This document shows positions 1 through 8,221 of a stretch of 64,000 bases of DNA, one piece after another. Positions within the stretch are counted from its first letter, which is position 1. The number at the start of each line of letters is the position of its first letter. The notes under the pieces were generated by a model. That model saw nothing but the letters and a program-made list of their open reading frames with translations. It made no database searches and was not told where the DNA came from. Source of the DNA: Paenibacillus polymyxa (lineage in GTDB: Bacteria > Bacillota > Bacilli > Paenibacillales > Paenibacillaceae); the NCBI RefSeq assembly GCF_015710975.1, contig NZ_CP049783.1:2105501-2169500 (forward strand), written 5' to 3'. The translations under genes were made by a program, and so were the position numbers.

Positions 1-501
1 GCCGCTATACGGGTCACTGCCCTGGTAGCCGAAAAAGGCTCTCCGTGCAGTAGCACCCTGTGTATTATCGATCGTTAGCTCAGCAAATACTGCCGGAACC
101 AACGCTGCCCGCAGCTCATCTATGCCGGCAATTCCCGGCTCGGGTACCGGGCGAACGGGAGAGTACAGCCGGAATGTCAAATCGCCTGCCTGCCATGTAT
201 CGGTTCCTGCTTTTAGCTCACGGGTGATGTCCTGATCGGCAAAGGCAACGAGTAGAGGCTCCGTTTTTTTATCCTTTTTCTCCACATCATAACGGGTACT
301 TTCATCCTGTATGGATGCAAAAAAGGGAAGCGCCTCATATGATCCGCCATCCCTGGATTGCAGCCCGATGTATACATTTTCATCAGCAGGCTTGCCCAGC
401 TCCAGGCCGAGTCCGCCGCGGTTACCCTTAAACCCGAGTGTAAAGCTGGAGAATGAACCGATAGGTGCATGCTGCGTGTTATAAAATATATTTTTCGACA
501 T
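1..501 (-). CDS. GH52 beta-xylosidase, N-terminal part (cut by window edge)
   Basis: Only the first 167 residues are present; the family is usually about 700 residues and the rest lies beyond the left edge. The start region NTQHAPIGSFSSFTLGFKG and the later stretches TWQAGDLTFRLYSPV and AFFGYQGSDPYSG match the GH52 beta-xylosidase N-terminus as I remember it. Family members release xylose from short xylo-oligosaccharides and act inside the cell; no signal peptide is visible, which agrees. The ATG at 501 is preceded by GAAAGGGG at a good distance. The gene is transcribed away from the AraC-type gene at 668, which is a natural candidate for its regulator. The family call is firm; the exact substrate range cannot be judged from this fragment. 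Confidence 0.9.
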   Translation of the reverse strand, partial: MSKNIFYNTQHAPIGSFSSFTLGFKGNRGGLGLELGKPADENVYIGLQSRDGGSYEALPFFASIQDESTRYDVEKKDKKTEPLLVAFADQDITRELKAGTDTWQAGDLTFRLYSPVRPVPEPGIAGIDELRAALVPAVFAELTIDNTQGATARRAFFGYQGSDPYSG

Positions 502-622
502 ATATTGAAACCCCTTTCATGATAAAATTTAACATTGACTAACTTCAATTAGAGCCTAGCATGACATGTGCCGAGGAACCATTGTCAAATCGCTCAACTA
601 TTTATCCAAATCGCGCTGGAAA

Positions 623-642
623 CGATATACTGGAGTATATCG
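623..642. promoter_or_regulatory. Inverted repeat, probable operator of the xylosidase/AraC pair
   Basis: CGATATAC-TGGA-GTATATCG is a perfect 8-base inverted repeat with a 4-base centre. It sits in the 166-base divergent gap between the GH52 gene and the AraC-type gene, just before the latter's ribosome binding site. The symmetry suggests a dimeric regulator site, though AraC-family proteins more often bind direct repeats, so the binder is uncertain. Confidence 0.5.
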
Positions 643-667
643 ATATATGTAAGCCAGGAGGGAGAAC

Positions 668-1612
668 ATGCCGTCACCACGTTTGCCAAAGCGACCCCAT
701 GATCCAGACCTTACGGTCGCCGGAGAGGAATTCTTCTTTCCCGATGTGCGGACTACGGTCAATCTGTTTGCCATTCATACACGAAGTGTCGGAAGAGAGT
801 GGAGCTATCCGCCACATGAACATCCGCAATATGAAATTAACATCGTGCTTGCGGGAGAGCAGATCATGGTTGTGGATGGTCGCAGCTATATTCAGCGACA
901 GGGGGATCTGATGCTCTTGCGCCCGGGAGTTATCCACTCCAGCCGTAGTAACGGGGAGGGGTTTACGTATTTTTGCATGCATTTCGACATTGATGATAAA
1001 TTGTTTCTTTCGCTCCTGAGTCGTTTGGAGCAAGTACTTTTTCCAGCGGATGGCACAGTAGCGAAGCAGATGGGACCAGCGCTAGGCAAGCTGCTCGGTC
1101 TTTCTGCGCTTGAAGACAAAGGTATAGATGGTGATTCAGTGGCAAAGCGTATGCGGATTCAATCTGCTGTGTTCGAACTGTTCGCAACGTTGTGGGAGGC
1201 TGTATCCAGTGAAGCCGCTCATCTGCCAGGGCGTGGATATGTGCAGGCAGAGCTTGCCCATCAGATTGCCAGTCGTCTTCAGGGCAGGGTCAATCAGCCT
1301 TATAGACAGGCCGGCTCGTTGGAAAAACAGGATGGGATCGAGGGTATTTCATCCGAACTGGGTATTAGCGTATCTCATTGTAATCGTGTATTCCGTAGCG
1401 TTTTTGGCGTATCTCCGCGGGTGTATCTATCCGAGCTTGTCTTGCATGAGGCCAAGCTGCTGCTGGCTGATCCGCAATGGTCAGTGCAGCAAATTGCTGA
1501 TTTGCTCGGCTATGGGGATATTGCACATTTTAGCAGGCAATTCAAACGCTGGTCCGGTCAGTCGCCGACATCCTATCGCAAGAATATAGCCCTTGAAAGT
1601 TCACCCGAATAA
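668..1612 (+). CDS. AraC-family regulator with cupin sensor domain
   Basis: 314 residues. An N-terminal cupin-type sensor is seen at about residues 40-100 (PPHEHPQYEIN and the later LRPGVIHSS pattern typical of AraC sugar-binding domains). A C-terminal double helix-turn-helix lies at about 215-305, ending in the usual QQIADLLGYGDIAHFSRQFK and GQSPTSYRK signature. The ATG at 668 follows AGGAGGGAGAAC, a strong ribosome binding site. It diverges from the GH52 beta-xylosidase, so a role as xylose or xylo-oligosaccharide responsive activator of that gene is likely by context. The ligand itself cannot be read from the sequence. Confidence 0.88.
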   Translation: MPSPRLPKRPHDPDLTVAGEEFFFPDVRTTVNLFAIHTRSVGREWSYPPHEHPQYEINIVLAGEQIMVVDGRSYIQRQGDLMLLRPGVIHSSRSNGEGFTYFCMHFDIDDKLFLSLLSRLEQVLFPADGTVAKQMGPALGKLLGLSALEDKGIDGDSVAKRMRIQSAVFELFATLWEAVSSEAAHLPGRGYVQAELAHQIASRLQGRVNQPYRQAGSLEKQDGIEGISSELGISVSHCNRVFRSVFGVSPRVYLSELVLHEAKLLLADPQWSVQQIADLLGYGDIAHFSRQFKRWSGQSPTSYRKNIALESSPE

Positions 1613-1744
1613 AAATATATATGCTTATAAAATACTACAGATACTGCATAATCAGGCTGCATTTCCTTCTTCACCTGACTATAAAACAGTCGAGTACGAG
1701 CCTGAGGAGGTAGATGATGATTTAGAAAATAACTTCAATTGATT

Positions 1745-1987
1745 TTAATTTTTTGATTTTTTAATCAAATGATCGATAGTGTATCCAATGAGATACCAGA
1801 AACCTATTGTAGTAAAGTATACAACGGCTATAGGGATATGTGCTTTTCGCACAAATTGAAAAGATTCATACATCCAAACCAACGGGCTAATCATAGCCAA
1901 TAGTATATTATAGTCGTCGTACCCCGTAAGATTTACAGCAATAACTATACAAGAGACTAGGACCAGCCAAAAGCGAAAGGATTTCAT
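1745..1987 (-). CDS. Small membrane protein of unknown function
   Basis: 80 residues with two or three hydrophobic segments (about 5-22, 28-45 and 52-70) and a basic tail ending LIKKSKN. TAGGAGGTATAGGCT precedes the ATG, which makes a real gene likely. I recognise no family. The last codons contain a short AT-rich hairpin (1752-1769) that may help end transcription. It stands alone between the AraC gene and a 400-base gap. Confidence 0.6.
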   Translation of the reverse strand: MKSFRFWLVLVSCIVIAVNLTGYDDYNILLAMISPLVWMYESFQFVRKAHIPIAVVYFTTIGFWYLIGYTIDHLIKKSKN

Positions 1988-2387
1988 AGCCTATACCTCC
2001 TACCCGATATTAACAACTTATCACCGCGTACTTAGCTTAGTTTCTATTTTTTGTTCATCAGGGGTGTAAAAAAGAAATTTGTTGGATCAATTGATTTTTG
2101 TCCTGTGTTTATCTATTTCCTATTATTTCTAATGGGATTATAACTAACATCTTCAATGGCGGCCATGAAATCATAATAGAGGTTTCTGGGCGTCTTTGCT
2201 GATATAGACGAATAATAAATCTGAAAGTAGCTTTATTCTAAAAAAAAGGGCGATATATTGATCTATTTACTTGTTTCGATTTTAGCTGTGTGGTATTCGC
2301 ATGGATTTGAGTGAAGCTGGAATCTTTCAGGCTTTTCGATTTATGATATACTCTCGTTATATGATTTGAATGGGATGGTGATGGCTA
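1988..2387. other. 400-base AT-rich gap with candidate promoter
   Basis: No convincing coding sequence is seen on either strand. The right end holds an extended -10-like TGATATACT (TATACT at 2347-2352) about 40 bases before the small gene at 2388, the likely promoter of the toxin-antitoxin-like pair. The -35 is poor. Base composition is clearly more AT-rich than the flanking genes. Confidence 0.4.
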
Positions 2388-2561
2388 ATGAATCGTACAC
2401 ACGACCTAGGCAAGTTGATCAAACTAACTGGAGATAGAGCAAAACTGGACGCTAAGGCAAATGGCACATATATTGTCTACAAAACGCCGGATGGTCAGTT
2501 TGTTAAAGAGTACAGTAATGGTCAAATCGAACGAATTAAAGAACAGGATATTTTAACATGA
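2388..2561 (+). CDS. Small putative antitoxin or partner of zeta-like kinase
   Basis: 57 residues, beginning MNRTHDLGKLIKLTGDRAKL and rich in Lys, Asp and Glu, with a later segment TYIVYKTPDGQFVKEYSNGQ. Its stop codon overlaps the start of the next gene (ATGA, 2558-2561), so the two are translationally coupled. The order, a small charged protein first and a P-loop kinase second, is that of many type II toxin-antitoxin pairs including epsilon/zeta-like systems. The ribosome binding site is weak (GGATGGTG). The antitoxin role is inferred from position only; it does not resemble the classical epsilon protein. Confidence 0.65.
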   Translation: MNRTHDLGKLIKLTGDRAKLDAKANGTYIVYKTPDGQFVKEYSNGQIERIKEQDILT

Positions 2562-3163
2562 GTGAGCCGTTTGCTACTATGTTTGTATTCGCAGGAAACA
2601 ACGGAAGTGGTAAGAGTACAATTCGTAATCTAATCGTTGATAAACTTGGTGTAAGTGTTAATATCGATCCAGATGCGTTAGCACGAGGGATTGATCGTGA
2701 AAACCCTGATCGACACAAAGTGTCGGCAGGAAAGGAAGCGATTAAACTAGCGCGGGATTGTATAAGAAATAAACGGGATTTTACTGTAGAGACGACACTT
2801 GCTGGTGGCAATGTGATTCGACAAATGCGAGTGGCAAAAGAAAATGGTTTTGAAGTCATCATGTTTTATGTGGGTCTTGGTGATTATCGTCTTAATATCG
2901 AGCGAGTTGCTGCACGAGTTCGAAATGGGGGTCACCATATTGATACTGCTGATATTATAAGAAGGCATCAGACCTCACTGGACAATCTGCTCTTACATCT
3001 TAAACTTATCGATCATTTAATTGTAATTGACAACAGTAGCTCAGACGGCGTGATTGTATTAGAATCAGATAGTGAAACGATAAAACATCATGTGGCGTTG
3101 TTACCAGATTGGGTTAAAATCATTGATAGTTACTTGCAAAATAAAAATACTGATCAAGAATAA
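2558..3163 (+). CDS. Zeta-toxin-like P-loop kinase
   Basis: 201 residues. A Walker A motif GNNGSGKST lies at residues 13-21, followed by the NIDPDALARG acceptor-binding region and VETTLAGG, the arrangement of COG4185/zeta-toxin-like proteins. Later RHQTSLDNLL is the usual lid-like segment. Zeta toxins phosphorylate UDP-N-acetylglucosamine and block cell-wall synthesis. Whether this shorter relative does so, or phosphorylates another small molecule, cannot be told. It overlaps the 57-aa gene by four bases and ends in a bidirectional hairpin. It could be a stand-alone kinase rather than a toxin. Confidence 0.8.
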   Translation: MSEPFATMFVFAGNNGSGKSTIRNLIVDKLGVSVNIDPDALARGIDRENPDRHKVSAGKEAIKLARDCIRNKRDFTVETTLAGGNVIRQMRVAKENGFEVIMFYVGLGDYRLNIERVAARVRNGGHHIDTADIIRRHQTSLDNLLLHLKLIDHLIVIDNSSSDGVIVLESDSETIKHHVALLPDWVKIIDSYLQNKNTDQE

Positions 3164-3199
3164 ACCGACAACTGTATGATTCAGTGATCGGTTTATTCT
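3157..3199. terminator. Bidirectional hairpin between convergent genes
   Basis: AGAATAAACCGA (3157-3168) pairs perfectly with TCGGTTTATTCT (3188-3199). The stem includes the stop codon of the zeta-like gene and lies just before the end of the convergent AraC/GyrI-like gene. Both outer flanks are AT-rich, so it can serve both directions. Confidence 0.65.
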
Positions 3200-3236
3200 A
3201 TATTTAAAACGTATTGTGTCCACCATGATACTGTTT

Positions 3237-4148
3237 TTATTTTCCCTTATTTTTTTTCACAGGACGTAACACTGCGTAGCCGTATCCCTCAGGGAAATGC
3301 CGTTGATAATCCTGCTTCGTTTCTTCATCCCATGCATACCCCATACTGCCTGGGTCAAAATTCCAAGCTTTTTCCTCCACCACTCTCATAACATCTCCAT
3401 TGTTTTTTAAATAGTTAAAGGGTGGATGGAAAAACACCAGGTAATCTGATTCGGGGATGTTTCGGCACTCCATACCTGCTGGAATCTCTCCATTGTAGTC
3501 AGCAGCAACCGGTATTCCATACAGATAGCCCTTCTGACCATTCTGATAGAACCAGCCTGCAGTTTGACCTAATTGTCCGGGAAGCTTGAGGTGAGACATA
3601 CTTTCCAGGGTTCCGCAAATTTCATCACAATTATGGCCGTTTCTCCAGAAATCACCGTAGTTTCGAGAAGAGGTATCCCAGATTCCAATAAATTTGTGTG
3701 CTGGTATATGCTCAATTTTGACTTCGGCTTCTTGTAAATGCTCCTTAACCATCTTATCCCGCTCCTTCAAATGGTAATGATAAGGAGAGAACACCTCGGC
3801 GCGAATGGCTAAAGGAATAGGACGGGGTTCCTTCCGGTATACAGCCGGAGTTACCTCGAACGCTTTTACAAATGCTCGTGTAAAAGCTTCCTGTGAAGAA
3901 AACCCATACTTTATGGCAACATCGAGGATGCGGACATTGCTGTCCCGGAGTTCAAGGGCTGCACGACTAATCCTGCGCATCCATACATAATCCCTTAACG
4001 TCATTCCTGTTAGAGAATGAAACTGTTTTGTACAGTAGTAAGGGGAATAGCCTAACTGGTCGGACATTCTCAACAATGATGGTGCTGAAGTAAGATTATT
4101 ATCAATCCAATCAATCATAAGCTGGACCATTTCGTTCCATTCGTACAC
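3237..4148 (-). CDS. AraC-family regulator with GyrI-like effector-binding domain
   Basis: 303 residues. The AraC helix-turn-helix pair comes first (about residues 8-105, with LLRMSDQLGYSPYYCTKQFH and the RNA-like repeat DVAIKYGFSSQEAFTRAFVK). A GyrI/Rob-like ligand-binding domain follows (about 125-295, ending YGYAVLRPVKK). Such proteins sense small, often cationic or amphiphilic compounds, as in Rob or BmrR. The chosen start is a GTG at 4148 because GAAAGGAGGG lies 7 bases before it; a longer open frame to 4220 lacks a ribosome site. Target genes are not evident nearby. Confidence 0.85.
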   Translation of the reverse strand: MYEWNEMVQLMIDWIDNNLTSAPSLLRMSDQLGYSPYYCTKQFHSLTGMTLRDYVWMRRISRAALELRDSNVRILDVAIKYGFSSQEAFTRAFVKAFEVTPAVYRKEPRPIPLAIRAEVFSPYHYHLKERDKMVKEHLQEAEVKIEHIPAHKFIGIWDTSSRNYGDFWRNGHNCDEICGTLESMSHLKLPGQLGQTAGWFYQNGQKGYLYGIPVAADYNGEIPAGMECRNIPESDYLVFFHPPFNYLKNNGDVMRVVEEKAWNFDPGSMGYAWDEETKQDYQRHFPEGYGYAVLRPVKKNKGK

Positions 4149-4384
4149 GAGGGTTCCCTCCTTTCGACTCCATCTTAACAGCCGGAATGCAGGAGTATTT
4201 GACTTGAGTTGCATGCACACTTTTATAACAATAAGTAAGACGACAAGAGAAAAGAATCTGACTATTCCATTCTTTCATTTGTAAATAATATATGTAGGAT
4301 GGTTATTTAACCTGAATATGTATATTGTATGACGTATGATCGGATGTTGAAAGTGGCCTTTTGATGAAAGTAACTATTCACACA

Positions 4385-4422
4385 AAAAGCCTACCTACCG
4401 GAACACCGGCAGGTAGGCTTTT
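4385..4422 (-). terminator. Terminator of the KGG-repeat gene
   Basis: A 17-base stem (4385-4401 with 4406-4422) around an AACA loop. The single mismatch is A-C on the plus strand but a permitted G-U in the minus-strand RNA. On the minus strand the stem is followed by TTTTTGTG. This fits termination of the gene at 4508-4855. Confidence 0.75.
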
Positions 4423-4507
4423 ATAACATAAACATTCACTTACTTCGCATTCTATGCAGTCGGTGCCTTTGCATTGCAACTGCACCGACAATGTATCCTA
4501 ATCTATT

Positions 4508-4855
4508 TTAGTTATTTTTGCGTTGACGGGCGCGAGCTTCGCCGCCTTTGCGGCCTGCTTCTTCCCTGCTCATTTTCCCGTCGCTATCACTTTGGTCCGA
4601 ATTGCCACGGGCTTCACCGCCCTTGCGACCGATTTCCTGATAGAACTCCTTGCCATGGTTTTTGGAAGTGGCTTCGCCGCCTTTTTCACCAATCTCCTGA
4701 TAGAAGTCCTTGCCATGACTTTTGGATGTGGCCTCGCCACCCTTTTCGCCGATCTCTTGGTAAAATTCTTTGTCGTGATTTTTAGCAGTAGCTTCTCCAC
4801 CTAAACGTCCTGCCTCTTCGCGACTCATTTTGCCATTTTGGTTGTTGTTAGCCAT
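4508..4855 (-). CDS. KGG-repeat general stress protein (GsiB-like)
   Basis: 115 residues, very hydrophilic. Repeats of about 20 residues carry the pattern EFYQEIGEKGGEATSKNHGK; three close copies are flanked by two MSREEAGRKGGEA-type units. This is the layout of the KGG/Em-like stress proteins such as Bacillus GsiB, related to plant LEA proteins and thought to protect against desiccation or heat. The ATG at 4855 is chosen (GAGGAG nine bases before); a TTG two codons upstream would be too close to that site. A sigma-B-like promoter lies upstream. Repeat number is likely to vary between strains. Confidence 0.88.
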   Translation of the reverse strand: MANNNQNGKMSREEAGRLGGEATAKNHDKEFYQEIGEKGGEATSKSHGKDFYQEIGEKGGEATSKNHGKEFYQEIGRKGGEARGNSDQSDSDGKMSREEAGRKGGEARARQRKNN

Positions 4856-4903
4856 GTTCAATCACTCCTCATCGAATTTTAGTAAAGCGTCTACGTGTAT
4901 CTA

Positions 4904-4928
4904 TTAACCTTCGTGTCAGGAATTAAAC
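4904..4928 (-). promoter_or_regulatory. Sigma-B-like promoter of the KGG-repeat gene
   Basis: On the minus strand GTTTAA (4928-4923), a 13-base spacer and GGTTAA (4909-4904) resemble the general-stress consensus GTTTAA / GGGTAT. The position, about 50 bases before the start codon, is suitable. The csbD gene in this window has a better example of the same pattern. Confidence 0.45.
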
Positions 4929-4990
4929 ATGTCTATTTTATTTTGATATATGGAAAATGGTTGGTAAATAACTAGGTGCATCCGTCTCTA

Positions 4991-5752
4991 TCAGACCTCC
5001 CAGGACTCTGTGCGCAGTTGTTGCTCGCGGGTAAATAATGTCGGATAAATGAATAGGCTGAGCAGCACGCTGGTCAAAATGGCAGAGGTCATGGTAGTGA
5101 ATACGATGAGCAATTGCAAACGCACGGCGACAATCGGATTGGCACCTGCAATGATTTGTCCGGTCATCATACCGGGAAGCTGAACAAGCCCGAGTGTTTT
5201 CTGCCCCTCAATGGTTGGAATCATACTGGAACGTATGCAATTCTTCAGTATAGGGAAGATGGCTTGTCTCGGGGTTCCCCCCAGTGCGAGAATGAGCATG
5301 ATTTCAGGCTTGCGCAGCAGGACTTCCGACTTGAGCCGTGATACCAGCAGGCTGGACAAAATCATGGAGCTGCCAATGATCATGCCGCTAATCGGAATCA
5401 TGTACCGGGCTGTTGCCGGAATGATATGCAGGCCAATCAGGAATGCCTGTGTAACGATTTCCACACACAGCAACGTCAGGAATGACTTCCACATGAGACG
5501 AGGGATAAACCGTCCTTTGCGTGCAACATTTTGAGAAGCTACAGTGATCATGAGCAGAATGAATAATACGATAAATCCGTAGCTTTGCATCCCGAAAATC
5601 AAATGCAATACATATCCAATCGCCAGTAGCTGAACGGATGCTCTGATCGTGGCAATAATAATGTCTCGGTCCAAACCGAGTTTGAAGGACTTGGACATGA
5701 CGATGGCGATAAATACAAAACCAAGAGAGAGAATCAAGGCAACAATCGTCAT
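4991..5752 (-). CDS. fetB: FetB-like ABC exporter permease (UPF0014)
   Basis: 253 residues with six to seven hydrophobic segments. The family-typical segment FGMQSYGFIVLFILLMITVASQN and the conserved GMMTGQIIAGANPIVAVRLQ (given here in parts) identify UPF0014/FetB, the membrane partner of FetA. In E. coli the pair exports iron and protects against oxidative stress. The start ATG at 5752 overlaps the fetA stop (ATGA) and has GGAG seven bases before it; an ATG two codons earlier lies too close to that site. The substrate is inferred from the family only. Confidence 0.88.
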   Translation of the reverse strand: MTIVALILSLGFVFIAIVMSKSFKLGLDRDIIIATIRASVQLLAIGYVLHLIFGMQSYGFIVLFILLMITVASQNVARKGRFIPRLMWKSFLTLLCVEIVTQAFLIGLHIIPATARYMIPISGMIIGSSMILSSLLVSRLKSEVLLRKPEIMLILALGGTPRQAIFPILKNCIRSSMIPTIEGQKTLGLVQLPGMMTGQIIAGANPIVAVRLQLLIVFTTMTSAILTSVLLSLFIYPTLFTREQQLRTESWEV

Positions 5753-6489
5753 ACCCATTCTCCTGCTACAAATTTGCGGGTTTCACTATGCTGTGGATTA
5801 TTGAAAAATGTCTCCGTATCCGCTTGCTCTACCAGTCTTCCGTTAATCATCAGCCATGTTTCGTGGCCTACTCTGCGGGCTTGTTCCATATGGTGCGTAA
5901 TCCAGATCATTGTTGTTCCCTCTTCTTTGTTCATTTGAAGCAGCAGTTCCTCAACCTCTTTGACTGAGGCGGGGTCCAGTGCAGAAGTAATCTCATCCAG
6001 TAGTAAAATATCCGGGCGGTTCGCAAGCGTCCGTGCCAAGGCCAAGCGCTGTCTTTGTCCACCGGACAACTCCTGCGCCTTCTGTTCCAGCAGGTCACGG
6101 GTAAGCCCTACGCGCTCTAACAGGCCAACCGGATCTTCCAGTACCGTACCATGCAGCCGCTCTACCGTCTGGAGATTGTAGAGGACCGTCCCCTGAAGCA
6201 TGGGGGCATCTTGAAAAACCAATGCTACCTTTCGTCTCAGTTCAGGGATCTCCCACTCGGTTATAGGCTTGCCGAGGACGCTGATTTCTCCTTCATCCGA
6301 TGTTAGCAAGAGATTGCACAATGAAAGCAGTGTGCTTTTACCAGAGCCTGACGGACCGACCAGTGTCGTGATTTTTCCGCGAGGGACCTTTGCTGTAATC
6401 CCGTTCAGGACAGCACGTTGCTGCCCCGATCCGGTGAAATATTTGGTGATGTGATTGAATTCAATAGCTGGAAGTGGCTTGGGTTCCAT
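5749..6489 (-). CDS. fetA: FetA-like ABC exporter ATPase
   Basis: 246 residues, the complete nucleotide-binding subunit. Walker A GPSGSGKST is near residue 43, the signature LSGGQRQRLALARTLA near 142, Walker B ILLLDEITSALDP near 160 and the switch histidine in WITHH near 198. It is followed by its membrane partner with a four-base overlap, so the two genes form one operon. AAAGGAG lies 12 bases before the ATG, slightly far. It faces the TetR-type gene across a 236-base gap. Confidence 0.9.
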   Translation of the reverse strand: MEPKPLPAIEFNHITKYFTGSGQQRAVLNGITAKVPRGKITTLVGPSGSGKSTLLSLCNLLLTSDEGEISVLGKPITEWEIPELRRKVALVFQDAPMLQGTVLYNLQTVERLHGTVLEDPVGLLERVGLTRDLLEQKAQELSGGQRQRLALARTLANRPDILLLDEITSALDPASVKEVEELLLQMNKEEGTTMIWITHHMEQARRVGHETWLMINGRLVEQADTETFFNNPQHSETRKFVAGEWV

Positions 6490-6611
6490 AGATATAGTTA
6501 GCTCCTTTGCAGGGAATCGGAAAAGATATCAGATCCGCTCTATAATCTCTTTGTATTATATCAGTAATATCCTATAGGCTCTTCTCTTAAAAAATCCGGA
6601 GGTTGGAACTG

Positions 6612-6653
6612 TTGCAAACGGTACTTTCTTTGTATAAACTAACAGGATTAGTT
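6612..6653 (+). promoter_or_regulatory. Candidate promoter with palindrome before tetR-type gene
   Basis: TTGCAA (6612-6617) and TATAAA (6633-6638) make a promoter with a short 15-base spacer. Overlapping its end is the inverted repeat AACTAA-CAGGA-TTAGTT (6637-6653), which may be the operator through which the TetR-type protein represses itself. The gap also serves the divergent fetA gene. Confidence 0.4.
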
Positions 6654-6725
6654 AAGATGAAATAAGAATTTAGTCTGTATAGTACGAAAATCACCTTACA
6701 TAGGAATTCAACGAAAGGGGACAGG

Positions 6726-7331
6726 ATGATGTCACCTAGACATGGAGTAAAGCTACAAGATATCCTGAAGGCTGCTGAGGATATTGCCAATGAACGTGGG
6801 ATGGGAGATGTCACGCTCACTACGCTGGCGCAAAAGCTGCATATTCGTCCTCCATCTTTGTACAACCATGTGGACGGGTTGAACGGATTGCGTCATGTGC
6901 TAGCATTACATAGCCTCGAAAAGTTAGAGGAGGCATTGGTGAGCGCAGCCGTAGGCAGAGCAGGCGAAGATGCGCTGACTGCTATGGGGAGAGCGTATAT
7001 GCAGTATGCGCGCGAGCGACCTGGTTTGTATGAAGCGATGCTGTATACAACCGACCGAAATGATACCGAGCTGAGACATGCAGCGGATCGCGTAGCGGAA
7101 CTTGTCATTACCGTGCTATCCAGTGGCTACGGTTTCAACGAAGCAGATTGCATTCATGCAGCGAGGGGATTCCGTAGTCTTCTGCATGGTTTTGCCTCGC
7201 TTGAACAAAAGGGTGGTTTTGGTTTACCTGTGGATGTGGATCGGAGTATCGAAGTGATGATGGACACCTTTTGGGCAGGTCTTCGCGTGTTACAGCATAA
7301 GCGAGATATGGAGCATTCAGAAAAAAACTGA
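6726..7331 (+). CDS. TetR-family regulator (WHG-type C-terminus)
   Basis: 201 residues. The N-terminal TetR helix-turn-helix is clear (VTLTTLAQKLHIRPPSLYNHVDG, in two parts, about residues 26-50). The C-terminal half fits the TetR_C_33/WHG ligand domain with RGFRSLLHGFASLEQ near 147. Two adjacent ATG codons (6726 and 6729) share the site AAAGGGG; 6729 has the better spacing. Next downstream is an NAD(P)-binding reductase-like gene that may be its target. Confidence 0.88.
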   Translation: MMSPRHGVKLQDILKAAEDIANERGMGDVTLTTLAQKLHIRPPSLYNHVDGLNGLRHVLALHSLEKLEEALVSAAVGRAGEDALTAMGRAYMQYARERPGLYEAMLYTTDRNDTELRHAADRVAELVITVLSSGYGFNEADCIHAARGFRSLLHGFASLEQKGGFGLPVDVDRSIEVMMDTFWAGLRVLQHKRDMEHSEKN

Positions 7332-7431
7332 GTTCAATCTGATATAGCCCATATGATTGCGTCCTGGACTCAAAGGGTAAAATATATCAGTATAAAGTAG
7401 ATGAGAGACCGTGAATACAGGAGGGATAAGA

Positions 7432-8070
7432 GTGAACGTATTGGTGATTGGTGCCAATGGAAAAGTAGGCAGACATCTCGTTCGCCTACTGGGGCAACAT
7501 GAATTGCATCGCGTAAAGGCGTTGATTCGCAAACCGGATCAGGCCGAAGCGCTTGAACGTTTGGGAGCAGAAACGGTAGTAGCTGACCTTGAAGGGACAG
7601 TTGATGAAATTGCTGCAGCTATAAAAGGCAGCGATGCTGTCGTGTTCACGGCAGGCTCCGGCGGCAAAACAGGAGCGGATAAAACGCTGCTTATCGACCT
7701 TGATGGAGCAGTCAAGGCGATGGAGGCCGCTGAGCAAGCGGGTATCCGGCGCTTTATTATGGTCAGCGCTCTACATGCGGAGAACCGGGAGCAGTGGCCC
7801 GAATCGATTAAGCCGTATTATGTGGCAAAGCATTATGCAGATCGCTTGCTGGAAGCGAGCAATCTGGATTACACGATTCTTCGTCCCGGCGGGCTAACAG
7901 ATGATGAGGGTACTGGCAAGGTTGCTACTGGTGAAGATCTTACCAGCCATACCATCTCACGTGAAGATGTAGCGGCAACGGTGGTAGCAGCACTGGAGGA
8001 AAAACAGACGTATCATCGTGCGATTGATTTGGTGTCCGGCAGTACGCCTATTGCTGAGGCCATCCGGTAG
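7432..8070 (+). CDS. NAD(P)-binding atypical short-chain dehydrogenase (YhfK/YwnB-like)
   Basis: 212 residues. The Rossmann start VNVLVIGANGKVGRHLVRLL carries the GxxGxxG pattern, and ALIRKPDQAEALERLGAE and FIMVSALHAENRE fit the NAD(P)H-binding SDR group often annotated as YhfK/YwnB. The substrate is unknown; some relatives act as NAD(P)-linked quinone or flavin reductases or as redox sensors. The start is the GTG at 7432, eight bases after AGGAGGG; an upstream in-frame GTG at 7411 has no ribosome site. It lies 100 bases after the TetR-type gene and ends in a terminator. Confidence 0.85.
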   Translation: MNVLVIGANGKVGRHLVRLLGQHELHRVKALIRKPDQAEALERLGAETVVADLEGTVDEIAAAIKGSDAVVFTAGSGGKTGADKTLLIDLDGAVKAMEAAEQAGIRRFIMVSALHAENREQWPESIKPYYVAKHYADRLLEASNLDYTILRPGGLTDDEGTGKVATGEDLTSHTISREDVAATVVAALEEKQTYHRAIDLVSGSTPIAEAIR

Positions 8071-8110
8071 AGCTAATGAATTGAAAGACATGTGCATAAT
8101 ATGGATAAAG

Positions 8111-8145
8111 GCAGACCCAGAGGTAGGATTCCGGGTCTGCTTTTT
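8111..8145 (+). terminator. Rho-independent terminator
   Basis: GCAGACCC (8111-8118) pairs with GGGTCTGC (8133-8140), followed by TTTTTGCTTT. It lies 40 bases after the reductase-like gene. Confidence 0.85.
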
Positions 8146-8221
8146 GCTTTGTATAATCCTTTCCTTTAACGCTACGTATGACCAAAAAACCAACGTTCCG
8201 ATGGGCATATTACGAAAAAAT

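Noticed and set aside
1752..1769. TTTGATT/AATCAAA hairpin as a terminator
   Set aside because: Short and AT-only, and within the coding end of the 80-aa gene; stability is too low to call alone.
4474..4804. Plus-strand open frames over the KGG-repeat gene
   Set aside because: They are shadows of the repeat sequence in other frames, with poor composition and no ribosome site.
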